Positions 56,101 through 64,000 of a stretch of DNA of 64,000 nt are shown piece by piece. Numbering within the stretch: position 1 is the stretch's first letter; each line of letters opens with the position of its first letter. The position numbers were made by a program, and so were the translations under genes. The stretch spans positions 1-64,000 of the forward strand of contig JAKFUF010000188.1 of the NCBI GenBank assembly GCA_021732845.1, in the 5' to 3' direction. The notes below the pieces were generated by a model. The model ran no database searches. It saw only the letters and a list, made by a program, of their open reading frames with translations, and was not told where the DNA came from. The stretch is from Planctomycetaceae bacterium (GTDB lineage: Bacteria > Planctomycetota > Planctomycetia > Planctomycetales > Planctomycetaceae).

Positions 56101-56173
56101 GCTCCAGATGTTGCCAGAGAGATCGGCCGATCTCCTGTGTCGCCGCTTCAACGGCGTCTTCAAGCGATCCCAT
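53168..56173 (-). CDS. putA: Bifunctional proline dehydrogenase / L-glutamate gamma-semialdehyde dehydrogenase
   Basis: About 1001 residues from ATG 56173 (ATG 56209 possible). The N-terminal half is a proline dehydrogenase barrel: [46 protein letters not shown] and [10 protein letters not shown] with the flavin-site residues. The C-terminal half is an aldehyde dehydrogenase: [39 protein letters not shown], catalytic cysteine in [12 protein letters not shown], and [17 protein letters not shown]. It oxidises proline to glutamate in two steps with substrate channelling. No DNA-binding domain precedes the first domain, so it is not the trifunctional enterobacterial form. Confidence 0.96.
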   Translation of the reverse strand: [1001 protein letters not shown]

Positions 56174-56385
56174 CCTTGTGAGTTCCCGCGTCAAATTCCC
56201 GGTCAACAAAGTTTCATGCTGAGTTCAACACCTGGGAATTCTATCCGCGAACGCTGGTCAGCACACACCCTCCGGGATGATCCGGTCGCATCGTCGCCCG
56301 CGAGGCGCATCGGCTCTCACGAAAAAATGCGACAGACATCTAAGATTCTGCCAATCGCGGCTGGCAGACCTGCCGGAAAGGCGGC

Positions 56386-56613
56386 TTAGGGCAGCGCGGC
56401 ATGCATCACGGGCGGGCTGTCCAGCAGAGGGGCGGTGTCGTCGACACGCAGCAGCGACAGCACGGCTGCCAGACCGAAAACGAGAACCGCCGAAGCCATC
56501 GCGGTGTATTCGACGGAGCTGAGGTCGGATTCCTGGGAACCCGGATCCGCATTGAGCCGAAACCCGCCAAGGCGGCGACAGATTCGAAGGGACAACTGGT
56601 ACATTCCGCCCAA
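56386..56613 (-). CDS. Small membrane protein, possibly Flp-pilin-like
   Basis: 75 residues with one hydrophobic segment, SSVEYTAMASAVLVFGLAAVLSLL. The glutamate and tyrosine at the start of the helix recall the ExY of Flp/class III pilins (AxxIEYxL), but no clear cleavage glycine precedes it. A neighbouring frame also encodes a short arginine-rich ORF, so coding status is uncertain. Confidence 0.4.
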   Translation of the reverse strand: MGGMYQLSLRICRRLGGFRLNADPGSQESDLSSVEYTAMASAVLVFGLAAVLSLLRVDDTAPLLDSPPVMHAALP

Positions 56614-56688
56614 CCCGACAATTCTGGTGGCCCGATTGTGACGGTCGCAACGGACCGATAAGGAACCTTAGGTCGCGAATTGGGGGCG

Positions 56689-57870
56689 TCAAGAAATTTT
56701 GGCCACCTTCATCGAGCCGTGGCTCGCTTTTTCGCGGGCCAATCGGCGCAGTTCGGCAAGTTGGCGGATGATCCGGGCGGCGTCGTGGCGGTGCAGCAGG
56801 TCGTTGTTCGCCCCGTCCTCGGCCTCCAGAAACATCCGCCGAACATCCACGACCGGCTGTCCAATCCGGCGGGCAAACGCATCGATGTCCGCCTCTTCAC
56901 GTTTGCCCGTGGAGATTTTGAGTTCGCCGCGAAGCTGCTCGAGATACATTTTGACCGCGCCCGCCGCGTTGTGCCGCTTGTAGTACAGGTTGCCCAGGGC
57001 GTTGGTATGGTCGGCAATGTCCCGCCGTGGCGGAACAGCGATGGGCAACGCCGCGCCAAAGCGGCGGTTGCCCCACCAGGCAAACACCACCAGCAGGACC
57101 ATCAGTTGCAGCGTGATCGGCCGCAGCACTTCGTCCAGCAGCAGGCCTTCGATGGTCGGGGCGGCGATGGCATTGAGATGTTCGTCGAAGGACAGGACAT
57201 CATCGACCGCGATCAGGCTCAGCAGCCGATAGGCGAGCACGCCATTGTCGTTTTTGCGGTACAGGGAGTTGTTCGAGAACACATAGTCGGAAGCCACGAC
57301 AATGATCTGTCCCATGCCATGGCGGAGCCGCACGACTTCCGGTGCCGTGTCGGCCCGAACGAGCACATCGGTGTTGGCCGGAGCTTCGATTTTGCCACCG
57401 ACCCACCATTCAATGTTCTTGCCGCCCAGAACGGTCTCGATCTTGGTGGCTTTGGGCTGCGGTGTCGACGCGCTGCGGGGTGTGACGCCCGTCACCTTGC
57501 AGTCGAGGCCGGGGATCTCCAACGGTTCCGTGGCATCCAGCCGCGCGGCAATCAGCAGCCTGCCGCCGCCATTGACCCAGGCGAGCAAGGCCTCCCACTC
57601 CTTCTTGGTCGGATAACGGGCCGGACCGAGGAGTGCCAGGGCTCCGCTTTCGCCCACCGATGTCGCCAACCGGTTGAACGGCTGCCGGTTGCGTTTGACC
57701 AGCGTGAACATCTGCTCGGAAAGCTGATAGATCGCCTTGCGTCCGCTGACCTCGACGCTGTAGGTGTCATTCAACGGCCCGGCACGCATTTCCGGAAACC
57801 ACAAGTGCATCGTGAGGACGACCACCAGCACCAGCAGCCAGATCGAATAGCTTTGTAGGATGCGTGACAT
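56689..57870 (-). CDS. DUF4350 domain membrane protein
   Basis: 393 residues. An N-terminal membrane helix (IWLLVLVVVLTMHLWF) is followed by a DUF4350-like domain: FNRLATSVGESGALALLGPARYPTKKEWEALLAWVNGGGRLLIAAR. A second helix lies near residue 260 (ITLQLMVLLVVFAWW) and a C-terminal cytoplasmic domain follows (LGNLYYKRHNAAGAVKMYLEQLRGEL). In other bacteria DUF4350 genes often accompany MoxR ATPase and vWA genes; here such partners are not directly adjacent. Confidence 0.8.
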   Translation of the reverse strand: MSRILQSYSIWLLVLVVVLTMHLWFPEMRAGPLNDTYSVEVSGRKAIYQLSEQMFTLVKRNRQPFNRLATSVGESGALALLGPARYPTKKEWEALLAWVNGGGRLLIAARLDATEPLEIPGLDCKVTGVTPRSASTPQPKATKIETVLGGKNIEWWVGGKIEAPANTDVLVRADTAPEVVRLRHGMGQIIVVASDYVFSNNSLYRKNDNGVLAYRLLSLIAVDDVLSFDEHLNAIAAPTIEGLLLDEVLRPITLQLMVLLVVFAWWGNRRFGAALPIAVPPRRDIADHTNALGNLYYKRHNAAGAVKMYLEQLRGELKISTGKREEADIDAFARRIGQPVVDVRRMFLEAEDGANNDLLHRHDAARIIRQLAELRRLAREKASHGSMKVAKIS

Positions 57871-57959
57871 GAAGCGGGCTGGCCGGTGGGAAAGGTGACA
57901 AGCCGATTATCGCGACCTTTTCGCGTTTGAAAAGGACGAGGACAAACAATGAGTTTCGT

Positions 57960-58898
57960 TCAACTCGACTCACTGAGACTCGCCAAGAGTTCGGCGACTT
58001 GAGTGGCCTCCTTCGTTGTCACTGGCGACGGGGTTCCATGCCGCAGGTGTGAAGCCAGCACCGTGTAAAATGAATCCTTGCCGCCAGTCTCGGCCGGCAG
58101 CGGGACATCCTCGATTTCTTGTTGGGCGGTGATGAAGTATTGGGTTCCGCGCGCGTAGCCGCCGCGGGTGCCGGTCAGCATCCAGCCGCTGTCCACGGGT
58201 GGCAATGCAGAACGGTGCAGTTCCAGCCGGGCCATCGCACCGGAGTCGAATTGGATGATCGCCAGCAGTCCGTAATCTGCCCCCGGACCCGGGTGTTTCA
58301 ATGGATAGGCGGTCACACCAATCGGCTTGCTGTCAGCCAGCAGCAGCAGTTGATCGCAAAAATCTGGTGCAAAGTTCCAGAGGGTTGTTCCCTGCAATGG
58401 AGCGGGGTGCTGTTGCCAGAGCGTCAGGGTCAGCAGTTCGAGCGACCCCAATTCGCCCTCGCGCACGAGCCGCAGTGGAGTCTGAAAATCGGGATCGAAC
58501 CGGCGGGAATGAGCCACGGTTATCGATCTGCCGCGAGACTCGGCGACCCTCAACACCTTGTCGAACTCAGCCATAGTGGAAGCCAGCGGAGGTTCGACGA
58601 CGACATGCTTGCCGGCTTCCAGGGCGGCGGTGGCCAGTTCGACGCGTGTTTCGAAGGGGGTCGCCAGCCAGACCACATCGACGTGCTGATCCCGCAACAC
58701 GCTCGCCCAGTGGCGTGGCTCACCGAGCGTGGCACAGCGCTCGAGTGCCGCCGCGTCGAGATCGCACAGGCCCGCCACCCGCCAGTCGGAAAGCAGCCGG
58801 AGTTGCTCGGTCCGATGCTGTCCATGTCGGCCCATTCCGACAACAACGACGCGGAGAGGGGCGGCAATGGATTCGGTTGGTGACGTCATGATTCGCAA
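57960..58898 (-). CDS. Gfo/Idh/MocA-type oxidoreductase
   Basis: 312 residues. N-terminal Rossmann fold with VVVVGMGRHGQHR (GxGxxG-type) and later DVVWLATPFETRVELATAALEAGKHVVVEPPLA, the family's usual EKP-like landmark replaced by EPP. The C-terminal substrate domain is short and ends in LLASLSES. It would oxidise or reduce a sugar-like substrate with NAD(P). The lysine of the common EKP motif is a proline here, so activity is uncertain. Confidence 0.85.
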   Translation of the reverse strand: MRIMTSPTESIAAPLRVVVVGMGRHGQHRTEQLRLLSDWRVAGLCDLDAAALERCATLGEPRHWASVLRDQHVDVVWLATPFETRVELATAALEAGKHVVVEPPLASTMAEFDKVLRVAESRGRSITVAHSRRFDPDFQTPLRLVREGELGSLELLTLTLWQQHPAPLQGTTLWNFAPDFCDQLLLLADSKPIGVTAYPLKHPGPGADYGLLAIIQFDSGAMARLELHRSALPPVDSGWMLTGTRGGYARGTQYFITAQQEIEDVPLPAETGGKDSFYTVLASHLRHGTPSPVTTKEATQVAELLASLSESS

Positions 58899-58960
58899 TT
58901 GAGGGACGCAAGATGGGCTTCCCGGAACTCGACAGTCACCGGAAAGCCCATCCTAGGAAT

Positions 58961-59878
58961 TCACTTCGCCAGCAGCTTCGCCATCAGGAATTCTCTGGCA
59001 TCCTTAAACTGCTTGGACTCCGAGGTCCCTGGGATCAGCAGGTGGCACTCGCTGCCCGCGCCGTCGCATTTTTCTTTCAATTTCACACCGTAAACCGGGT
59101 GATGAATGCCATGTCCGGCATTCTTGGAAGGCAGCGTCATGTCGGGCGGGTAGGTCATGAACAGCGGCGGGTCTTTGGCATCGACATGGTTGTAGGGCGA
59201 GAACTCGACGTACAGGGCATGATGCTTGTCGTAGTTCTTGAGCGCCCCTTCGATCGTGGCTTCGCCCACCGCCATGTTGATCATCCGGTGTTTGAGGACA
59301 TTGGGCCCCAGCCAGGGCTCGATCACCTTGGGGTCGATCGAGGTCTGGCCGGAGGTGACCGCCGCGGCACAGACGCGGGTCGACTCGCGCAGGACCGGAT
59401 CGGTCGCCTTCGGGTCGGCCAGGTCGTCATGGAACAACAGCCACATGGAGGTGCAGGCCCCGGCGCTGCCGCCGGTCAGGGCGATGTGCTGCGTGTCGAT
59501 TTTCCAATCTGCCGCCTTGGCGCGGAGGAACTGAATCGCCCGGGCGGCGTCGTGCACGGGGGCCGGGAGCGGCACTTCGGCCGTCAGCCGGTAGTTGATG
59601 GCGGCGCAGGAAATTCCTTTTGCGAGAAACGGTTTGTACATCTCGGTGTTCGTCTTCTTGTCACCCGCCACCCAACCACCGCCATGAATGTAAACCAGCA
59701 GTGGACGCGGACCGTCGCCGGGGGCCTCCCAGAAATCCAGCACATTGCGTGGATGCGGGCCATAGGAGACATCGGCGTGTGTCGGCGGAACGGGCTTCGG
59801 CGGATCTTCGGCAAGCAGCGGGGAAGAGACCAGGAGGACGGCGTACAACACAATCAGCAGTGGCTTCTGCAACTTCAT
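58961..59878 (-). CDS. Secreted alpha/beta-hydrolase (esterase/lipase family)
   Basis: About 305 residues from ATG 59878. A signal peptide (LLIVLYAVLLVSSPLLAED) precedes an HSL-like hydrolase: the oxyanion-hole motif YIHGGGW (HGGG) is followed by the nucleophile elbow GGSAGAC. A candidate acid and histidine lie near the C-terminus (GHGIHHPVYG). It would hydrolyse ester bonds in the periplasm. It is not operonic with the neighbours. Confidence 0.88.
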   Translation of the reverse strand: MKLQKPLLIVLYAVLLVSSPLLAEDPPKPVPPTHADVSYGPHPRNVLDFWEAPGDGPRPLLVYIHGGGWVAGDKKTNTEMYKPFLAKGISCAAINYRLTAEVPLPAPVHDAARAIQFLRAKAADWKIDTQHIALTGGSAGACTSMWLLFHDDLADPKATDPVLRESTRVCAAAVTSGQTSIDPKVIEPWLGPNVLKHRMINMAVGEATIEGALKNYDKHHALYVEFSPYNHVDAKDPPLFMTYPPDMTLPSKNAGHGIHHPVYGVKLKEKCDGAGSECHLLIPGTSESKQFKDAREFLMAKLLAK

Positions 59879-60228
59879 GGGAGACTCCACGGGTGGTGAG
59901 ACTCTGGGCGCTACCTGAGGGAAGAGTACAGGACGGCTCAGGCCGGGCCAACCGTTGCGGAGAACTCCGCCTGACGCAACTCCAAGGGGTTTAGAAGTTG
60001 GCGAAGGCCGAATCAGCCGGAGGCCGCTAGGCCCCGGTTCTGGTTAAACAGCAGCGATTGCGCAAGCTCGGGAACCGGGCGCTACGGCGTTCCGGCTGAA
60101 TTTTTGAGAACGGAGCAGCCTCGACACACTTTCCGGGCAGGACTCCCCGTCCGTCAGATCGCGGAGTATTCTTAATGGACAGCACAACGTCCCATCTCGT
60201 CACCGCTCCAACGCAGCCTCGGACCGTT

Positions 60229-61125
60229 ATGGAATTTTTCAAGCGATTGTTCGACCGGACGCCAAAGGTCGTCAAAACGGACATTACCAAGCGTTTTGAA
60301 CTGATTGGCCGGGTCGGACAGGGAAGCATGTCCAAGGTCTGGCGGGCGCGGGACACCAAGTCGGGCAGGATGGTGGCGCTGAAGGTTTTGGACAAGGTCA
60401 AGACGCAGAAGTTTGAGGCCCGGTTTGATCCCAAACTGAAAAAGCCCACCGAAGGCGACATTTCCTTGACGCTCAAGCATCCCAATGTCGTGCAAACCTG
60501 GGAGTTTGGCTGGACGACCCAGGGTGAACAGTTCCTGGTGATGGAGTTCGTCGAGGGGGTCGGCATGACATACCTTGTCGACGTGCAGAACGAACAGATG
60601 CAGCGCAACCGCCTGTGGTACATGATTCAGCTTGGCGAGGCGATCCGCTACGTCCACGAGCAGAAGTGGATTCACCGCGACCTCTGCCCGCGGAACATCA
60701 TGGTCAGCGACGAGAACGTGGTGAAGCTGATCGACTTCGGGCTGATGGTGCCCAACACGGCCCCCTTTCAGGCACCGGGCAACCGCACCGGCACGGCGAA
60801 CTACATGGCCCCGGAACTCATCAAGCGGCAGCGGACGGACCAGCGGATCGACATCTTTTCCTATTCAATCACCTGCTTTGAGATGTTCACCCGCCGCTAT
60901 CCGTGGGAGGCCGGGGAAACTCTGGAAATGGTCATGCACCACATCAATTCCCCGCCGGAGGACCTGGAAAAGCTGGTTCCGGGGGTCGACAAGCAGGTGG
61001 CCAAGGCGATCATGAAGGGTCTTGCCCAGCAGCCCTCCGACCGCTGGCAAAAAATCGAAGACATGATCGACGAATTCCGTCAGGCGAGGTCGCGGCTGGA
61101 ATCGAAACCGGATGCCAAGAAATAA
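60229..61125 (+). CDS. Serine/threonine protein kinase
   Basis: About 298 residues from the ATG at 60229 (an in-frame start at 60175 is possible). Kinase motifs in order: glycine-rich loop GRVGQGSMSKVW, VALKVLDK with the ATP-binding lysine, HRDLCPRN catalytic loop, DFG in VKLIDFGLMV, and APE as MAPEL. The usual HRDLKxxN lysine is cysteine. No membrane helix, so it is cytoplasmic. The TPR-like protein gene follows 18 bp downstream on the same strand and may be co-expressed. Confidence 0.93.
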   Translation: MEFFKRLFDRTPKVVKTDITKRFELIGRVGQGSMSKVWRARDTKSGRMVALKVLDKVKTQKFEARFDPKLKKPTEGDISLTLKHPNVVQTWEFGWTTQGEQFLVMEFVEGVGMTYLVDVQNEQMQRNRLWYMIQLGEAIRYVHEQKWIHRDLCPRNIMVSDENVVKLIDFGLMVPNTAPFQAPGNRTGTANYMAPELIKRQRTDQRIDIFSYSITCFEMFTRRYPWEAGETLEMVMHHINSPPEDLEKLVPGVDKQVAKAIMKGLAQQPSDRWQKIEDMIDEFRQARSRLESKPDAKK

Positions 61126-61143
61126 CCACGGAGAGACTGCGGT

Positions 61144-63684
61144 TTGATGAAGCTCCGCCGAACATTTCTGCATGTCGTCGCGTTCACGACCGCAATTTCG
61201 CTCGGCACTCTGCATGCCGCTGACGAATCCACGCTGAAATTCTTCCGCGAACTGCGGGGGCGGCGGCTGTACAGCTTGGCGGAACGCTACTGTCTGGACC
61301 GCCTGGGCCGCCCGGGCTTGTCGGGGGTGGACCGGGCCGACCTGACCATCGAACTGGCCGACACCCTCGTCGAACACTCGGCGTATGTGAGCGACGACCA
61401 GCAGGAGGAGATGTGGCGGAAGGCCAAGGCGGGGCTCAACGAGTTGCTGCAAAACGATCCCGAGAATCCCCGGCGGCTGCTGCTGGATTCGCATGCGGCG
61501 ATGATCCCGGCAGCGGAGGGGCATTGGAGCCGCTGGCAGGCCGAGTTGCAGCCGGATGTTGCCGAAGAGCTGGAGCGTGCCCAGGCGGCGTTGAATGAAG
61601 CGATTCCGCGGCTGACAGAGGTGGAAGGCAAGCTGCGGGCGCGGCTGAACGGCCCGAAACGCGTGGTGGGTGAGGGTGAGCCACAGCCGTTTGAACTGCA
61701 GGATCTGCTGGTCCGGATCGGTTTTCAACGGGCACAGGCACTGGTGGATCTGGCACGTCTGCCAACAACTGCAACGGCGGACCGCGCGGATCATCTCGTC
61801 CGGGCCGAAAAGCTGCTGCGGACTGTCGACGAGGACTCGGATCTGGTCTGGGAAAACCGGGTGCTGCATGTGGAGTGCCTGCGGCTGATGGGCGAGACGG
61901 TGCGGGCGCGGCGGGCACTGACAGGCTACATCGCCCAGGACCCGCCAGAAGCGGTCGCCGACCGCCTGACGGTCGAGAAAATTCAACTTTTGTTGGCGGA
62001 GGGGCAGACGGACGAGGCGGAACTGCAACTGGAGGCAGCCCTCAAGAGACGCGGCGCGGCGGCCGGTGAACTCGCATTGGTGCAGGTTCAACGGATGGCC
62101 GCGAAATGGACCAGCGCTCATGCCAACGGCGAGTCGGGTTCGGCCGCGCTGGCTCTGAGCCACCTGGAAGAGCGGGTCGAGGAGATTCAGCGTGAAGTGG
62201 CCGGTTATTGGGCCTACCGCTGCAGTCTCGTGCTGCAGCAGGTTCTGCTGCAAAAGCGGTTCGGCGTGGCGGTCGCACCACTGGTGCGCCGGGCCGAGAC
62301 CGCGTTTTCCCGCAACCAGCAGGATCAGGCGGCAAAACTCTATGCCGAGGCAGAAGCGGCCGTCCGCTCCGCCGGAAAGCTGGCGCTGGCCTTTGATCTG
62401 GGTTATACGCGCGCGTCAATCCTGGCCCAATCTCAAGATTGGCAAGCCTGTGCCGAGGCGCTCCGAACTCTGCTGACGGATGAAGTCGTGGCCTCGGCCC
62501 TCAACGAGCCCAGCACGCGCGACAAGACTCCGGATGCGCTGCTGCTGCACGGCTTTGCCCTGGGAAAGCTGTTTGGCGACAAGCCGACACAATCGCGGCG
62601 CGTGGCTTACTCCAAGTCTCTGGAGCGGATTCGCGCGGAGTTCGCCGACAAGCCACAGGCCCACGAGGCGGCCTGGATGCTGGGCGATCTGGAAGAACGC
62701 CGCGATCAGACCACCGCCGCCTTGCAGTTGTACGACGGCATTCCGTTCAGTCATCCCCGTGGCCCGGCGGCCGAGGTCCGCGTTGGCGAATGCTACGTCG
62801 AAATTCTCCGCCGACTCGTGGAACTGAAACGGCCCGCTCACGCGTGGGAGGCCGAAGCGATCAAGACCCTCACGGGAAAACTGCCCAGTTCCCCCGAGGG
62901 GATGCTGTCCCGCACACAGGCCGAAGTGGCGATCATTCTCGCTCAAATTTTGCTGCAGAAACACGAACCCGATTATTCCACCGCCGACCAGTGGCTCGCC
63001 CGCGCGAGCGACAGTTTGAAGGGGCAGGCCGACGGGGCCTCCCTGTCGGCCCGGGCCATGCGGCTGCGTGTGGTGTCATTGGCCGGCCAGGGCAGCCCTC
63101 CCGCAGCCCGCAGCCTGCTGGACCAACTTTCGGTGGCCGAACCGCAGGAACTTTTGGCGGTGCTGGAAGGGTTGATGCCGCTGGCCAAGTCGGCACCCGA
63201 GGGTCTCAAGCGCGACCTGGGCGCGCTGCAGGTGCAGGCCGCGCTCAAGCTGCGGGACAAGGCCGCGCAACTCTCCGCCGCCGAACAGGCCCGCCTTGAG
63301 GAGTGCCTGGCGTTGGCTTATGTCGCCACGGACCAGTTTGCCGCCGCGCGGGACATTTACGCGGTCCGCCTGAAAGCCGCGCCCCGCGACAAGCAGCTTC
63401 TGCAGTCTCAGGGCGAATTGCTGGAACGGACTGGCACCGTTGCCGATCAGGAACTGGCCCTGGAACTCTGGAAGCGGCTCGAGTCGCTGGAGAAGGCGGG
63501 CACTCCAGCGTGGCTCGCGGCACGGTTGCGTGTCTGTCAGGCATTGACGCGGCTGAAACGCATGCCCGAAGCCATGAAACTTGTGACCGTCACCAAGCTG
63601 CTGTACCCCAAGCTTGGCGACGAGGCGACAGCCAGGGGCTATGCGAACCTGGAGGCAAAGCTGAAAGAGACGAAGGAGAAATGA
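61144..63684 (+). CDS. Large secreted helical-repeat (TPR-like) protein
   Basis: 846 residues. A signal peptide (RRTFLHVVAFTTAISLGTLHA) is followed by continuous amphipathic helices with TPR-style spacing, for example AARDIYAVRLKAAPRDKQLLQSQGELLERTG and AAKLYAEAEAAVRSAGKLAL. No catalytic motif. Probably a periplasmic scaffold. It directly follows the protein kinase gene, and the vWA gene converges from the right. Confidence 0.75.
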   Translation: MMKLRRTFLHVVAFTTAISLGTLHAADESTLKFFRELRGRRLYSLAERYCLDRLGRPGLSGVDRADLTIELADTLVEHSAYVSDDQQEEMWRKAKAGLNELLQNDPENPRRLLLDSHAAMIPAAEGHWSRWQAELQPDVAEELERAQAALNEAIPRLTEVEGKLRARLNGPKRVVGEGEPQPFELQDLLVRIGFQRAQALVDLARLPTTATADRADHLVRAEKLLRTVDEDSDLVWENRVLHVECLRLMGETVRARRALTGYIAQDPPEAVADRLTVEKIQLLLAEGQTDEAELQLEAALKRRGAAAGELALVQVQRMAAKWTSAHANGESGSAALALSHLEERVEEIQREVAGYWAYRCSLVLQQVLLQKRFGVAVAPLVRRAETAFSRNQQDQAAKLYAEAEAAVRSAGKLALAFDLGYTRASILAQSQDWQACAEALRTLLTDEVVASALNEPSTRDKTPDALLLHGFALGKLFGDKPTQSRRVAYSKSLERIRAEFADKPQAHEAAWMLGDLEERRDQTTAALQLYDGIPFSHPRGPAAEVRVGECYVEILRRLVELKRPAHAWEAEAIKTLTGKLPSSPEGMLSRTQAEVAIILAQILLQKHEPDYSTADQWLARASDSLKGQADGASLSARAMRLRVVSLAGQGSPPAARSLLDQLSVAEPQELLAVLEGLMPLAKSAPEGLKRDLGALQVQAALKLRDKAAQLSAAEQARLEECLALAYVATDQFAAARDIYAVRLKAAPRDKQLLQSQGELLERTGTVADQELALELWKRLESLEKAGTPAWLAARLRVCQALTRLKRMPEAMKLVTVTKLLYPKLGDEATARGYANLEAKLKETKEK

Positions 63685-63698
63685 GCCCCCGCCTGCGT

Positions 63699-64000
63699 TC
63701 AGGGGGCTTCGGCAGTCACATCGCGATAAACAGCGGTGCCGCCTGTCAGCCGCGACAAGGTTCCCAGAAACGATTCGCCGCCGAGCGGCTCACCAACGCC
63801 AAACTCCACGGTGTGGATGATGCAGCGGCCCTCGCAGCGGCGGCGGATGCGGTCGAGGTCGGCCCGCGAAAGGAGCTGGCGGCCATCCGCCAACATGAAG
63901 ATCAAGTCTGGCTGCAGCTCAAGGGCGGCTTCCAACCCCAGCAGATGCTGTGTCCCCCCCTTGGCGGACTGTCGGCGAATGAACTGGCGGACCAGGTTCT
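63699..64000 (-). CDS. vWA-domain protein, C-terminal part (continues past the window)
   Basis: The minus-strand frame is open to the window end. Visible residues include GLEAALELQPDLIFMLADG, CIIHTVEFGVGE and LSRLTGGTAVYRD, matching the end of a von Willebrand A domain (conserved xxLADG and LAxxTGGxYR). The MIDAS DxSxS would lie beyond the edge. A TTG at 63935 is not the true start. Confidence 0.75.
   Translation of the reverse strand, partial: NLVRQFIRRQSAKGGTQHLLGLEAALELQPDLIFMLADGRQLLSRADLDRIRRRCEGRCIIHTVEFGVGEPLGGESFLGTLSRLTGGTAVYRDVTAEAP

Overview
The window looks like part of a Planctomycetota chromosome. The evidence is a cytochrome-C/DUF1549/DUF1553 protein overlapping a DUF1501 Tat protein (16.0-20.7 kb), a DUF1559-type protein (47.7-48.8 kb), a DUF4350 protein (56.7-57.9 kb), high G+C and mostly monocistronic, scattered housekeeping genes.

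Layout. 1-20.7 kb is ordinary chromosome: a transposase tail at the edge, a Nramp-like transporter carrying a calcium-repeat insert, UspA, an SDR oxidoreductase, an ABC-2 export permease, IspH, dihydrolipoyl dehydrogenase, an ADP-ribosylglycohydrolase, a large GH38-like protein, a CsrA-like protein, a serine hydrolase and the DUF1549/DUF1501 pair. 20.7-24.1 kb holds unrecognised minus-strand genes, including a decayed tandem paralogue. 24.1-42.5 kb is a large chromosomal (sedentary) integron. 44.1-46.5 kb is repeat-rich intergenic DNA. 46.5-64 kb returns to chromosome: a dihydrouridine synthase, valyl-tRNA synthetase, bifunctional PutA, an oxidoreductase, an esterase, a protein kinase, a large helical-repeat protein and the start of a vWA-domain gene.

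The integron is the main feature. A tyrosine recombinase with the IntI-specific patch (42652-44085, plus strand) diverges from an array running leftward, with almost every cassette gene on the minus strand and starting about 10-35 bases after a core site. I locate 28 attC sites plus several degenerate or partial ones, in four sequence families. The dominant 98-bp family has the expected folded architecture, with one extrahelical base. Cassette products are mostly small unknown proteins, plus a SMI1/KNR4-type protein, a DUF3052 protein, a PP2C-like phosphatase, a two-CxxC zinc-ribbon protein, a leucine-rich-repeat protein, lipoproteins and membrane proteins.

Four aspects of the array seem little described. 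(1) A conserved block of about 55-60 bp lies directly beside 15 of 18 dominant-family attC sites, outside the attC itself. (2) A family of gene-less cassettes shares both ends, and one gene-bearing cassette carries the same two ends around its gene. (3) A gene-poor cassette of about 460 bp is present in three copies. (4) Several attC sites have been shortened or deleted, which fuses neighbouring cassettes. The integrase also has an N-terminal extension of about 150 residues.

All calls come from reading the sequence. No database search or folding program was run.
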